Below are positions 10,996-22,954 of a stretch of DNA of 64,000 nt, one piece after another. Every line of letters starts with the position of its first letter. Position 1 is the first letter of the stretch. Source of the stretch: Whitmania pigra (Eukaryota > Annelida > Clitellata > Hirudinida > Haemopidae); NCBI GenBank assembly GCA_021613335.1, contig JAJTWR010000254.1, forward strand, positions 1,716,001-1,780,000. The letters are read 5' to 3'. The notes under the pieces are model-generated. The model worked only from the letters and a program-made list of their open reading frames with translations, was not told where the DNA came from and made no database searches. The translations under genes and the position numbers were made by a program.

Positions 10996-13900
10996 TTAAT
11001 AACCGATTCCTGGTAGAATATGGAAGGCATCACTGATCTCTTTATCAACTTCTGTAGTGACTAGTTTCACACTGGGAAATGCATAAGCCACAGCATAAAT
11101 ACCTGAAAAGGGAAACAAGCTAAATATTTTTGTGGTCACTGGAGATGTTTGATCCAACGTTTCAGAATTATTGTCACGTAAGATTATTTAAGATGTGAAA
11201 GACAGACCTGGAAGTGCCATAATAAGTGAGGCAAGAAGGATATTTTCTTCCTTGACATCGTGATCAAGCAGGACTCTGATGGCCATCATTGCTGCAGCAC
11301 CTGTGGCCATTGTTGCATCCATCAAAATGATATGGCTGTCCTTTATGTTTCGAGGAAGTCGTAGATAATGGAGCTACGTGGTTGTAATAAGTTTTGAATT
11401 TGTCAGTGCATTCATGGTCGTTGAGCATCTCACCTCAGGCTCCCCTGTTTCATTGTTTGTTTGAATTAATATTTTGCCAATCGACACCTCGTTGCAAACA
11501 TCGCAGAGGGCAGGCTCCATGGTTTCACCTGCTCTCAGAATGCTAACCCCACAAATCTGATAAACAAATTTAATTTTTCAGGATATCACTTGGCAGCTAA
11601 ATTTTGTCTATTTATTTAGTTTTAATTAAGTTTATGGTAGCTGAAACTTTCTGAGCTCGCTTATTATGCATTAACATATAAAAAAAAGTAAAATATGGTA
11701 GATTAGCTCCTCACATTTGAAGTATTTATCTTCATACCATGGTATTGAGTGTTTCGAGGAGTGCTTACAATAACATCCTAAAGAATAAAGGATACTCAAT
11801 TTTAAAGTTCAGATATTTGAATATATTTATATTCACCCACCTTGAATGGCAAAAGTGATAAAGCAAATTCAATGAGAAGCCTCATGAGTCGCTTTGAATA
11901 GAAGATGAACTCGTCCCTGCACGTCTCTTTGTTCCTTATAAAGGTGTGGAGGCCGATGACTTGATTAGATCTCTCTAGGACGTGGAGAGAAGGTGGTAAA
12001 CAGTCTGTTTGATGGACCGTCTGCCTCAGAGTGGATCGGAACTGAAAGCCCCTCTGTTGAAAAATGTTTATGCTTTCACCTCTTGTCGAGTAGTACTTCA
12101 CACAAATTATTTCTTAGGATGACTGAATTTTTAAAAGCTTCCATAAAAATTTAGCACTTAAGTTGTATTAAGAGAAATATTTTAGAGTTTAAAGTGCTTC
12201 CATAGATGGGAGGAGCACGTTAAAGAAAAGTTACTCATCATTTCAATAGCCATGTCATGTCTTACTTCCTCCTGCATTTATACTGCAATCCAATGTTGTC
12301 ACTCACCTCGTGCAACCTTTGGTGAACCAGATTGACAATAAGATTGACACCAATCTCATTTTCCCCACCTGAAAAAAATGTAGATATAAACAAATAGTGG
12401 GCAGAATTTTTCACATTAGTTATGCGATGGTCTTTCATCAAATCAATAAATGAATATGCAGAAGTTCTATAATGAAAAGTACCTCGTGGTACAATGATGT
12501 CAGCAACATTCTTGGTTGTATCAATGTAGGTGTCATATGCTGGTTTGACAAATCTCATGTATTGTTTGAGGACACCTTTTACATCTCTCCCTCTTTCCAG
12601 AATGTCCCGTCTCAGTCTTCTGGCCAGCCTCACATCAGAGTCAGTATCAACGAAGACCTTACAATCCATATGCTGAAATTTCAAGTGTGTTAATAAGTCA
12701 AGTGGATTCAGATATGCCCAGTGTCTCTAATGAGTCTAGCCAAAATTTCTTGAAATGAATGAACCTATCATTTTCTAGAAGAGATAATTTGTTTTTATTG
12801 ATATTTTGATTTAGTGCCTACTTGTTTTGCTGACATATATGGGTTCAATTAGCAAAGACCCAATTAGAATACCAACAGTATATAAAGCTTATGGTTGTGC
12901 AAGTTGGCCAAATGGGTTTCGTGCCTGCATAAAGGGGTAATGGCAGCAGTCATAATGTGTCGTGTTCGAAACCCAGCCTGCACTGACTCAAGTACATACA
13001 AAGGAGGTAGCAATCAAGGTCAACCAATTCACTCAAAGTAGATGAAAATTAATCAAAATAAACAATTACCATTAGAAGCTCTTTTTGGAAGGCAAATATA
13101 CCTTCAAAAATCACGACATTGGCTCCATAAATTGTTTTCTAAAAAAAAATGAGAATGGAGCTACTTTTGAGAGCAGTTTAGAAGCAAGCAAAAATTAAAA
13201 AAACTTTTTTCTTGTCGACTTGATGAGTTGTAAAGTTGTAGATGGGGATCTCTGCATTTTTTCCTTCTCTCAACCTCTTTAAAGTAGTAGCAATGAGTTC
13301 CATATTAAAAGCATCAGGAACATCAAAGTTGTAGTTGCACTCATTTGCAAGTTCTAGTTGCTCCGGGCTTAAAACCTGTTACACATAAATTTCCTCTAAT
13401 AAGCTTTACATGACTTGATACAAATTAATAAGTAATAGAAAATATATTGCAAAAAAAATACAAACAAAATATCATCACAATCAGACTGAAAGTCTTACTT
13501 AATGTGATAAAAAGTTTTATCTTAATGGTCAAAAATGCCAGACACAGTATTTCAATTTATAAATGAGTGTGGTTTGCAATTTAAAACATAAGCTCAAACA
13601 CCTTGTAGAAAGAGTCCATGCAGAGCAGACTGACCCAAGGAACATCCAAAGCCTCGATAATTTTTTTAGCTACCGAAGTTTTTCCTGAAGCACTTCCGCC
13701 AGAAATACCTAGAAATTTAAGCATATTAGTGCTACTAGTGAAAATGAAGTTTATTTAAGCCCCAAAATAGCATCATTCCAAAACCTTAATTGTTTGTTCA
13801 AATGAGTCCCATTAACCACGACTAATCATAATATTCAAAAGTGTTTATGGAAGCGAATGAAGGTTGGCCGAATTGGTTATGTTCCTCCATGCAGCTATAA

Positions 13901-14435
13901 GTCACGATGTCACATTCACAGCCTGGCCTGCACCAGGAAAGCCATTGGAAAGGGGTGCCACATCAATGGTAGGCCGATTAAGTGCCTTGACAGTGTTTAT
14001 TTGAATGCATAGGATAATCAAATGAACAGATAAATACAAAAAACGATAAATGCTAAAATCTTAAATCTTCAAATAGATATTTATACAAAATTAGTTTCAA
14101 CATAATGATCAATGCCTAAATTTAATTTGTCTAACCTATAACAAAAGCTTCTTTCAATTGCCCAGATGAATCATACCATGGAGGTCTTCCAGAAGTGTAA
14201 ATCATTCTTTTGCCAGACCTTACAACCTGTTCTTCGTCTGCAGTAGTTATTGAAAAACTTGGATTTCTCATCATATGTCTTGAAGATGTTCCTTTTTTGC
14301 CTAAAACAGATCCATCGCCGGCCACTAGGTCTTCTGTACAGTCACTTAAGATAAAGTCAACTTTAAAGTGAATCCGTAACAAGCTTGGCATTTATATACA
14401 TCAAGTCACCTCTCTGAATCCGAAGGAGAAGACAT
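10996..14435 (-). CDS. UCKL1: Uridine-cytidine kinase-like 1 (kinase plus UPRT-like domain)
   Basis: Twelve exons give an exact 501-codon frame: 14435-14410, 14344-14136, 13708-13602, 13375-13205, 13138-13070, 12672-12483, 12368-12307, 12053-11841, 11777-11715, 11556-11434, 11373-11208, 11102-10996. It starts MSSPSDSES. Then come [11 protein letters not shown], the P-loop [23 protein letters not shown], the lid region [12 protein letters not shown], and IIVPRG. The second half is the uracil-phosphoribosyltransferase-like domain: [32 protein letters not shown], and the PRPP-loop-like [14 protein letters not shown]. The protein is expected to phosphorylate uridine/cytidine in pyrimidine salvage. 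It ends at LPGIGY, just where the family continues with a GDRYFGT-type uracil-binding segment, so the C-terminus looks short. It converges with the ferrochelatase homologue, 169 bp from its end. Confidence 0.93.
12900..13050 (+). repeat. tRNA-derived SINE (copy 2)
   Basis: Within the UCKL1 intron between exons 5 and 6. A-box-like TTGGCCAAATGGG at 12904-12916 and B box GTTCGAAACC from 12964, then CAGCCTGCACTGA. Spacing fits a tRNA-like Pol III promoter. Confidence 0.6.
13860..13990 (+). repeat. tRNA-derived SINE (copy 3)
   Basis: Within the UCKL1 intron between exons 2 and 3. GGTTGGCCGAATTGGTTATG (13862-13881), CCATGCAGCTATAA and a degraded B box followed by CCTGGCCTGCACCAGG align with copies at 12.9 and 33.27 kb. 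Confidence 0.5.
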
Positions 14436-15009
14436 TTTTAATTAGTTGTTCTAAACGGCCAACCAGGCAAGCGCAGGTACGACGCAACCGCGCAGACTTT
14501 TAATGTAAATCAAAATAACACACTGGAGTAATCGCAGTTTAATATCTATACAGACATTCCTTAGTAAACAAAGATAAACCACGCCCCCCTATTATAATAA
14601 TAAATTATGTATATGTTGAAATAAAACAAAACAAATTATTTCAACACAAAACGTTGTTTAATTATTAAAAAATTAGTGAAAATTTATAATATATATGTAT
14701 TTAGAATATCTGTGTCACTTAAGATAGTTACACATAATGAATGTCGCTTTTGTTAAATATTCAAAATGCTATTCCAAAATTAAATTTAATATACTTTTAA
14801 CCGTACATATATAAATATTTTAATTTGACAAAATTGTTTTAAATTATAAATATATTTTATATGCTCCCAATATCAATATGTACTTGGAGAACTATAAAGG
14901 GATTTTTAACCGGGCTAATTAATGAACATTAACAAAAGACAAATAACACACAAAAACAGGTTATTTAAACTACACATATAAATGACGCAAGTGTTGAAAT
15001 AATATTGAG

Positions 15010-15812
15010 CGTCTATAGCCCATCAATATCCATATTGAGAGCTAAAAATAGATTCTGAATATCAAGACTCTTTAAGCCATATAGATAATGAGGCTAGCTT
15101 GTCAAGCGTTGAACCAATATTATAATGAGTGCCTCTTTCCTATAGCCCACCAATATCCATATGGCGAGCTAAAAATAGATTCTGAATATCAAGACTCTTT
15201 ACGCTATACAAATAATGAGGCTAGTGTAATATTAATATTATAATGAGCGTCCCTTTTCCCTAGCCCACCAATATCTATATTGAGAGCTAAAAATAGATTC
15301 TGAATATCAAGACTCTTTAAGCCATATAGATAATGAGGCTAGCTTGTCAAGCGTTGAACCAATATTATAATGAGTGCCTCTTTCCTATAGCCCACCAATA
15401 TCCATATGGCGAGCTAAAAATAGATTCTGAATATCAAGACTCTTTACGCTATACAAATAATGAGGCTAGTGTAATATTAATATTATAATGAGCGTCCCTT
15501 TTCCCTAGCCCACCAATATCTATATTGAGAGCTAAAAATAGATTCTGAATATCAAGACTCTTTAAGCCATATAGATAATGAGGCTAGCTTGTCAAGCGTT
15601 GAACCAATATTATAATGAGTGCCTCTTTCCTATAGCCCACCAATATCCATATTGAGAGCTATAAATAGATTCTGAATATCAAGACTCTTTACGCTATACA
15701 AATAATGAGGCTAGTGTAATATTAATATTATAATGAGCGTCCCTTTTCCATAGCCCACCAATATCTATATTGAGAGCTAAAAATAGATTCTGAATATCAA
15801 GACTCTTTAAGC
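15010..15812 (+). repeat. 245-bp tandem repeats (dimeric subunits) in left arm
   Basis: The marker GCTTGTCAAGCGTTGAACC recurs at 15097, 15342 and 15587, an exact 245-bp period. Each unit is a dimer of two ~120-bp halves sharing AGATTCTGAATATCAAGACT; one half ends TTTACGCTATACAAATAATG, the other TTTAAGCCATATAGATAATG. Confidence 0.9.
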
Positions 15813-16298
15813 CAGTGGTCTCATTTCATGCGGCCCGCGACGATGAAGCAACTTGGTGAGGGCAATTTGGCCCATTTCTCAACTCTGAATTCCTTAGGCA
15901 AAGTTGAACCCAAATGCTTGAAAGAATATGCAGATTTGATGTTTGTGTTACTTCAACAGTTTGATGTGCGTTTTGCAGACTTTAAGTTACTAGAGCCACA
16001 ATTTCAACTTTTTTCGACGGCGTTTGCTGTAGAAATTGACACTGTTGCAAATGGAGTTGGTGGAACTCCAGTGTGATACTATCTTGAAGAAGAAATATGC
16101 AGAAGTAGGGATTCCCAAATTCTACACGTTTCATTTGTAATAAATGGATTTTAGAAAGTTTGCAAAGCACTACGTTCTTATTACGTTGTCTTGTTTATTA
16201 ACTTTTTATCATTTTAAACAAGTTCTGGCTATGCGGCCCTCGAGGAACTTTAGAAGTCATCACTTGGCCCTCGGAGCAATTTGAGTTTGAGACCCCTG
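15813..16298 (+). mobile_element. hAT insertion (486 bp) inside the left foldback arm
   Basis: Begins CAGTGGTCTCA and ends TGAGACCCCTG. The 8-bp duplication CTTTAAGC flanks it (15805-15812 and 16299-16306) and restores the repeat unit when removed. Internal + strand remnants of a GTF2IRD2/ZBED-like transposase are readable: FADFKLLEPQFQLFSTAF, then after a frameshift ELVELQCDTILKKKYAEVG. Heavily deleted, non-autonomous. Confidence 0.9.
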
Positions 16299-16475
16299 CT
16301 TTAAGCCATATAGATAATGAGGCTAGTTTGACAAGCTATGAACCACTATTATAATGAGTGCCTCTTTCCTATTGCTCACCAATATCCATATTGAGAGCTA
16401 TAAATAGATTTTGAATATCAAGACTCTTTACGCTATACAGATAATGTGGCTAATGTTGAATTAATATTACAATGG

Positions 16476-17227
16476 GCAGAGTTATGACGGCAGATCTCTA
16501 TTGGGGCGCAGGGAAACACAAAATTTGAATTTGAAGACGCTTTTTTCATTGGGGGTCGTCAACAAAAGATGTCCGCAAAAAACCTTAACTTTAATTTTTA
16601 ATTTGTGTCACGTTACACATAGGTTTACCCCCTCGAGCGTGACATATTTTATGGACGGTCCCAAAATTATCAATAAAATTATATTTAAGAAATAAAAATA
16701 AAATCACTAAAAATATAAATTATTTCGTTTTTAGTTCGCAAAAAGCAATTGCCCTCCCCTCTCAGTATTCTTAGTATGCTTTTGAAGCCCCCCCACTTGC
16801 GAGCTTTTTTGAATAACCCCTTGTCCTAAGGTCTACTTACGATTAGACCAAGGTTTTATTTTTTAATGCATATATTCCGTGCTAAGAATTAAATCTATAT
16901 CTTTAAATCTTTCTTGTCAGATCGATTACGTTGAGCTTATCTAATCAATAGGCGATAGAAAGTATAGTGTGTTTAAAAGTGAACAATATTGAAATGAATA
17001 TATTAGGGTAAAATTGCATTCAAATCCTTTCAATAATACATTCTAAAGTACAAGTACTAAAATGAAATATCACCGATGACTTGGAGACAAACATGTCTGA
17101 AGTTGAATTTCTAACTACATATATTTAGCAAGATATTAATAAAAACGTGTTTAAAACAAACATTCATTTTCGTTTAAGAATCACTTTATAAAATTATAGG
17201 TAATTACAATCTAACTAACATTATAAT
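16476..17227. other. Central foldback region, left part
   Basis: No recognisable gene. A short 64-codon frame at 16501-16695 lies in sequence with some coding-like composition, but I could not assign it. The rest is AT-rich. Confidence 0.35.
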
Positions 17228-18587
17228 CAGTGTTGTGCAGTATCGAATTACATGTAATTCGTTACTGTAATTAATTACATTTTTTGGTAATTTTTACTTG
17301 TAACAATTACAAAAAAAATTGTGTACTCTTACTTGTAACAAATTACTATTTTTGGTCATACTTTTAATTCGTTACCTTTTTGGCGCAAGACGTTACAAAG
17401 TAACATAAATAACATTTTAAATTAGTTTAATTTATTTAAAAATTTAAATTCTAGATTGTTATTCTTTGGTTCGTTCGAGAACCTTCCCCTTCCCGATCAT
17501 CGCTCATTTGTTATTGTGGTTATCGCCGGTCGTTTTTGTTTTAAATCGGCAATTGTTGATTAGTCATACCGAAGCTTTTTTAATATATAATATTATATAC
17601 ATATAATAATATAAGATTTAATAAATCGTAGTATGGATTCATTTGAAACCATTTTTAGTGTCGTTAGCGAAGATAAGAGGAACAAGGGTGAAGATAGTCC
17701 GTGGCCGTATTTGAACAAAATGTTCACATTTCAATCAAAGGAAAATCATATAAGTATGCATGCCTACTCTGCCAACAGAAACAAAAACTACATGTTCAGC
17801 ATATGAAGGTTCTTCATCTAACTTAAAGAACCACGTGGAACGTATGCATCCAACAGAAGTTAAGGAATATGGTATATCTGTTGCTAACGATTGTCAAGCT
17901 TGATGAGAAACTGGTAGCCAAAATAGCATCTTCTAATGCAGCAAAGATGGACGAGCTTTGAGCTCTCGTTCATCTGATGCTGACAGTATTGAAGACAGTT
18001 TCTTCAATTGCACAAGGTCAACTGATATTCTAATGCAGTATCTTCGAGACCGATCAGATGACATGAACATTATTACTGGAAGCGATACCCTGAAGAAATT
18101 ATTTATCCAGTTGAACACTCCTCTGCCAGCTAGTGCAGCTGTTGAACGTTTATTCAGCTCTGCTGGTATGACAAAGAACAGCTGAAGGACCATAATGAGT
18201 GACAAACTATTCGAGGACTTAGTTATGTTAAAAATTAACAAAAATTTGTGATTGTAATGTAATAAATAATAAAAACACCAAAAGAATGCATTAGTTCAAA
18301 TGTTATTACTTAATGACTGTTAGTACTAGCAGTTAATACCAGTAATTGTTTCAACGATAAGAGAAACAATTCCTTTTAAATAATACGGAATGATGTATGA
18401 TCACAATAATGGCGGCATCAAAGTTACTTGTAATTTTTACTTAAAAGTAACTTTTAGACGCTGTAACTTTTAACTTTTACTTGAGTAAATTTTTGAGACA
18501 ATACTCTTACTTATACTTAAGTAGCTTTTTGAGCTATTACTTTTACTTGTAACTAGTTACCGAAATGAGGTAATTTTTACAACACTG
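17228..18587 (+). mobile_element. hAT transposon, internally deleted, with BED finger and dimerisation-domain remnants
   Basis: Starts CAGTGTTGTGCAG and ends with the inverted TTACAACACTG. The 8-bp duplication ATTATAAT occurs at 17220-17227 and 18588-18595. Terminal regions are rich in GTAATTAC-type motifs known from hAT families. Inside, a BED zinc finger is discernible from 17635 (CLLCQQKQK, then NHVERMHP in another frame), followed near 17960-18250 by the hAT C-terminal dimerisation region (PLPASAAVERLFSSAG, then MSDKLFEDLVMLKIN). The catalytic core between them is missing. Confidence 0.9.
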
Positions 18588-18595
18588 ATTATAAT

Positions 18596-20397
18596 CATAG
18601 AAAAAAACGTTTGAACTTTATATTAAGAAAGATATAATAAATGTTCTGCAGCACATACAAGTGCCTAAAATCTCGACTTCAACCAATTTTAGAGAACCCA
18701 TTCTTTTAAGCATGTTAGAAAATGAAGTTTTCTTCCATAATCTGAAGTTTGACCTTCCAATTCAAATTAGTTTGAGAGATGTTCACCATAAAGTAGTCAA
18801 TCGAGAAACATGCACGACCTGAGATTCCAAATCTACTAGTGGGTAATGTAAATCTTAGTGACATTTTTCATAATCTGGTGTATAATAAAAATAATAAAAT
18901 TTTTAAAACATAACGTAGAACAATAGAATCTAATAAAACATTAATTATTAATTACTAATTATTATTTTTTTTTATTAATTCTAATAAATACCGAAATAAC
19001 TGGGTTATTATTGGTTAAAAGCTAAATTTCAACATTTTATATAGTTTATTGTATACATTATTTTTAACATAAAAGACTTTAAAACAAGAAAAGCTTTCCG
19101 TGACAGCAAACCTACTTTTTCCAAGATTTCTTTGAAATGCGTTTATTCGTTCCGCATAATTAAAAAGGAATCGTAGCCTAAACTCAAAATCGTTAGTTGA
19201 TGCAATTTATTATTATTAACTACAAAACAAAAAATTATTAAAACGATGTAAATAATAACTAGTATTATTCAACCGACAAAAAAAATATCAGCCTTGAACA
19301 ACCTATTCATTAAAGGAGGTATGGTCAAAGCAATTAAATGACTAGTTGATGAATGACAGATCAAATCAGAAAGAAATGAACACATCCATACTTGTGGATG
19401 ATGTTACTCATTATTACTGTTATTTTCATTACTATTGGAATTTGCAACAACACATCCTAGTCATTTCAGCTTTTTTAGCGGACAAACCCTCGCACAATCT
19501 GAGGAGACCTTTATTTGCTTCTAGCCAAAAGTCACGAGGCCAAACCCTCATAAATCATGACAAGATAATGTTTTTTCCATCTAGTCTAAAGTCGGGGGAC
19601 AACGTCCCTGGTCCTAGTCATCTCCAAAATGACGTCATTAGACATTTTAAATGGTTTCATATAAAAAACCACTTACAAAGAGCCATGTTAGAGTAACCAA
19701 ATAACAAGTTGTCGGAGCAGTTGTAGCGAGAGCCAATCAGCATGCAGCGCTCATATTTATTTATTTGATGAAAGTCCATTGCATAACTAAGAGCTTATAA
19801 AAACAATGTCTGCTTATAACTTTATACAAAGGATTTTATATATACGTGGAAAGTTATCATCGGTATATTGCAGGAGGCGTCTATAAAAGACGTCCGTAAA
19901 AATTGCAGATTTTGTCTCCCATCGCCTTCCTCCGCAAACGTCCGCTATTTTACGGACGAAGGCATTTTTTGCCAACCCAAACATTTCCTAAGAACTTACT
20001 TCAATGAATAAGCAATTATTTTTGTTTCAAGAATCCAATTGTTGCAGTTCATTAAAATTTGTAACCAATAATGTAATTTTTATTTGTCTTTTGTTGATTC
20101 ACCGAAGATTTTTGTATTGTTTTTAGTTGTTTGAATTCGTTTATTTAACAATTCTGGACAAGAAACAAAAAATATACGTTGTATCCCAAGGGATATAATT
20201 CCTGTCAAAATGATTAGTATAGTAACAGCACAACCCTGCTGTCAAGTTTGTAGCATAAAAACAAAACGAATTTGAATCAAAGCTGTTAAGCGTAAATATT
20301 CTTGAATAAATATGCTTGAAAAATAAGTGTCTGATGACAAATAGATTAGTATTGTGAGAAAGATAAATTAAATTTCTTCAGAAGTAAACCTTAGACT
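18596..20397. other. Central foldback region, right part
   Basis: No transposase or host gene recognised. The segment near 19755-19800 (TTGCATAACTAAG context) is shared with 27325-27360, so part of it is dispersed repeat. Nothing else can be supported. Confidence 0.35.
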
Positions 20398-21607
20398 TAC
20401 AATATTGGTTCAAGCTAGCCTCATTATCTGTATAGCGTAAAGAGTCTTGATATTCAGAATCTATTTATAGCTCTCAATATGGATATTGGTGGGCTATAGG
20501 AAAGAGGCACTCATTATAATATTGGTTCAACGCTTGACAAGCTAGCCTCATTATCTATATGGCTTAAAGAGTCTTGATATTCAGAATCTATTTTTAGCTC
20601 TCAATATAGATATTGGTGGGCTAGGGAAAAGGGACGCTCATTATAATATTAATATTACACTAGCCTCATTATTTGTATAGCGTAAAGAGTCTTGATATTC
20701 AGAATCTATTTTTAGCTCGCCATATGGATATTGGTGGGCTATAGGAAAGAGGCACTCATTATAATATTGGTTCAACGCTTGACAAGCTAGCCTCATTATC
20801 TATATGGCTTAAAGAGTCTTGATATTCAGAATCTATTTTTAGCTCTCAATATAGATATTGGTGGGCTATGGAAAAGGGACGCTCATTATAATATTAATAT
20901 TACACTAGCCTCATTATTTGTATAGCGTAAAGAGTCTTGATATTCAGAATCTATTTTTAGCTCGCCATATGGATATTGGTGGGCTATAGGAAAGAGGCAC
21001 TCATTATAATATTGGTTCAACGCTTGACAAGCTAGCCTCATTATCTATATGGCTTAAAGAGTCTTGATATTCAGAATCTATTTTTAGCTCTCAATATGGA
21101 TATTGATGGGCTATAGACGCTCAATATTATTTCAACACTTGCGTCATTTATATGTGTAGTTTAAATAACCTGTTTTTGTGTGTTATTTGTCTTTTGTTAA
21201 TGTTCATTAATTAGCCCGGTTAAAAATCCCTTTATAGCTCTCCAAGTACATATTGATATTGGGAGCATATAAAATATATTTATAATTTAAAACAATTTTG
21301 TCAAATTAAAATATTTATATATGTACGGTTAAAAGTATATTAAATTTAATTTTGGAATAGCATTTTGAATATTTAACAAAAGCGACATTCATTATGTGTA
21401 ACTATCTTAAGTGACACAGATATTCTAAATACATATATATTATAAATTTTCACTAATTTTTTAATAATTAAACAACGTTTTGTGTTGAAATAATTTGTTT
21501 TGTTTTATTTCAACATATACATAATTTATTATTATAATAGGGGGGCGTGGTTTATCTTTGTTTACTAAGGAATGTCTGTATAGATATTAAACTGCGATTA
21601 CTCCAGT
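20398..21607 (-). repeat. Right inverted arm of the foldback element with the same 245-bp repeats
   Basis: Reverse complement of the left arm. The marker for the 245-bp unit (AACGCTTGACAAGC) recurs at about 20527, 20773 and 21018, followed outward by the unique arm that ends CTGCGATTACTCCAGT at 21607. It lacks the hAT insertion and appears to have fewer repeat units than the left arm. Confidence 0.88.
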
Positions 21608-22954
21608 AAATAACACAATGGCAATGATACATCATAACATAGAAAAACTATTAGACGCTTATATTATCCCTAGTTGAACATATTATTAAAAATAAAAATG
21701 AAATAAGGCCCATATGAAAATTAAGAAAAGTGTAGGCAGATAAATTAAACGAGATATATAAATATTTATGTAAATAAAATAAAGAACAACCCAGGCCAGT
21801 GGCGCAACCAGGGAAAAATGCTTGGGGCTCAAGTTTAGAAAATGGACGAAAGCCCGACGCAATCGAAAAATTTTTGAAACTGTTCAAATCAATACTACTA
21901 ATTATAATTAATAAAGAATTAAAGATAGAACAGATTATTATTGTTATAAGTTTGACTATCTTCTGTCTGCAGTCTTTTTTTGTATCTTTAATAATTTATT
22001 ATTGAACTTGACTATCTTCTGTCTCAAAGTTTCAAACCAGTTAAAGCAAATGCAAAAAAAAAGTTTATGTTTAAAATTGTAATATGATGTCTTTGCAGTT
22101 TCAAAATAATTTTTCGATCGGTCTGTGAAAATCTGTTCACCATTTCATTTACTGGGAGAAGTGCAGTAGTTTTGTTCGCAGATATTCTCAATAAACTTTG
22201 CAAACGACAGGCAGATATAGTCGTCCTGAGATGACTTTTAATAAGGCGAAGTTTAGAAAATGCCCTTTCTGCATCTGATGACGTAACTGGCAGAGTCAGA
22301 GCAACATCGTTACTAATTACTAAATACTCCGCCTTGGAGCTCCGACAGGGATCCTCAGAGGAGTTTCCCCGTCTTCAAACGTTTCGGCCCTTTGAGTCTC
22401 CTTACGTTTTCGGGGGGCGGGCCGCATCCGGTGATCAGCCGGATGTCCCTGTCGGTTTGGTCTTGCTGGACCCAACTCTTACCGCCGGCTTTGAGAGGCA
22501 CTCGTTGGCCTTGTTATGCCGGTCACTGCTGCCTGGACTGGAGCGACTGCGAAAGTTCTCAATGGCTCCTTCATGTCGCATGCTGTCTGTTTGTCGCCTG
22601 CAAACTTCGACTATGCGGGGCTCTCATTGGCCTTGTTATGTCGATCGCCTCCACCCCAGTTTGCCTACAGCGGTCATGCAAGCTCTCAGTGGCTTCTTCA
22701 CACCGCCTTAATATATGCAAACTGGGCCTTATAATTTCTTTGTAGCGGCACCTGGAGATAGAAATTTACGGGACTCGACCGCGGGCCTTTTCGAAGCCGC
22801 GGTTTGGACCGCAGGTCATGTTGCTTCGCGAGTCCGCGGTCGGCCCATTTCTCCCGACAACACCGCGTCTCTCGGCCAATGGTTTGGCCCCGTCGTTCGG
22901 TGGATCATTCATACCGGAGACCGACGGTTTTCCCCGGTTTCGTGTAGTGGCCTG

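Larger units (their letters stand above)
14522..16475 (+). repeat. Left inverted arm of the foldback element
   Basis: Outer ~490 bp is unique AT-rich sequence, then a tandem array starts near 15010. The arm is interrupted at 15813-16298 by a hAT insertion absent from the right arm, and resumes with further repeat units to about 16475. Confidence 0.85.
14522..21607. mobile_element. Foldback-type DNA transposon with kilobase inverted arms
   Basis: The left edge ACTGGAGTAATCGCAGTTTA (14522) recurs as its reverse complement ending at 21607. Outside both edges lies the same 9-bp sequence AAATAACAC (14513-14521 and 21608-21616), an intact target-site duplication. The arms match base for base over hundreds of bases, for example the GC-rich CCACGCCCCCCTATT block near 14580 and 21545. 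Inner portions of both arms consist of the same tandem repeats. Long subrepeated inverted arms and a 9-bp duplication are the hallmarks of Foldback elements and also occur in some MULE-type elements. No intact transposase was recognised in the central 4 kb. It carries two later hAT insertions (15813-16298, 17228-18587). Confidence 0.88.

Noticed and set aside
15010..21120. Regular repeats considered as a CRISPR-like or satellite array
   Set aside because: The units are 245 bp without unique spacers, in a eukaryotic genome, and belong to the arms of a transposon.
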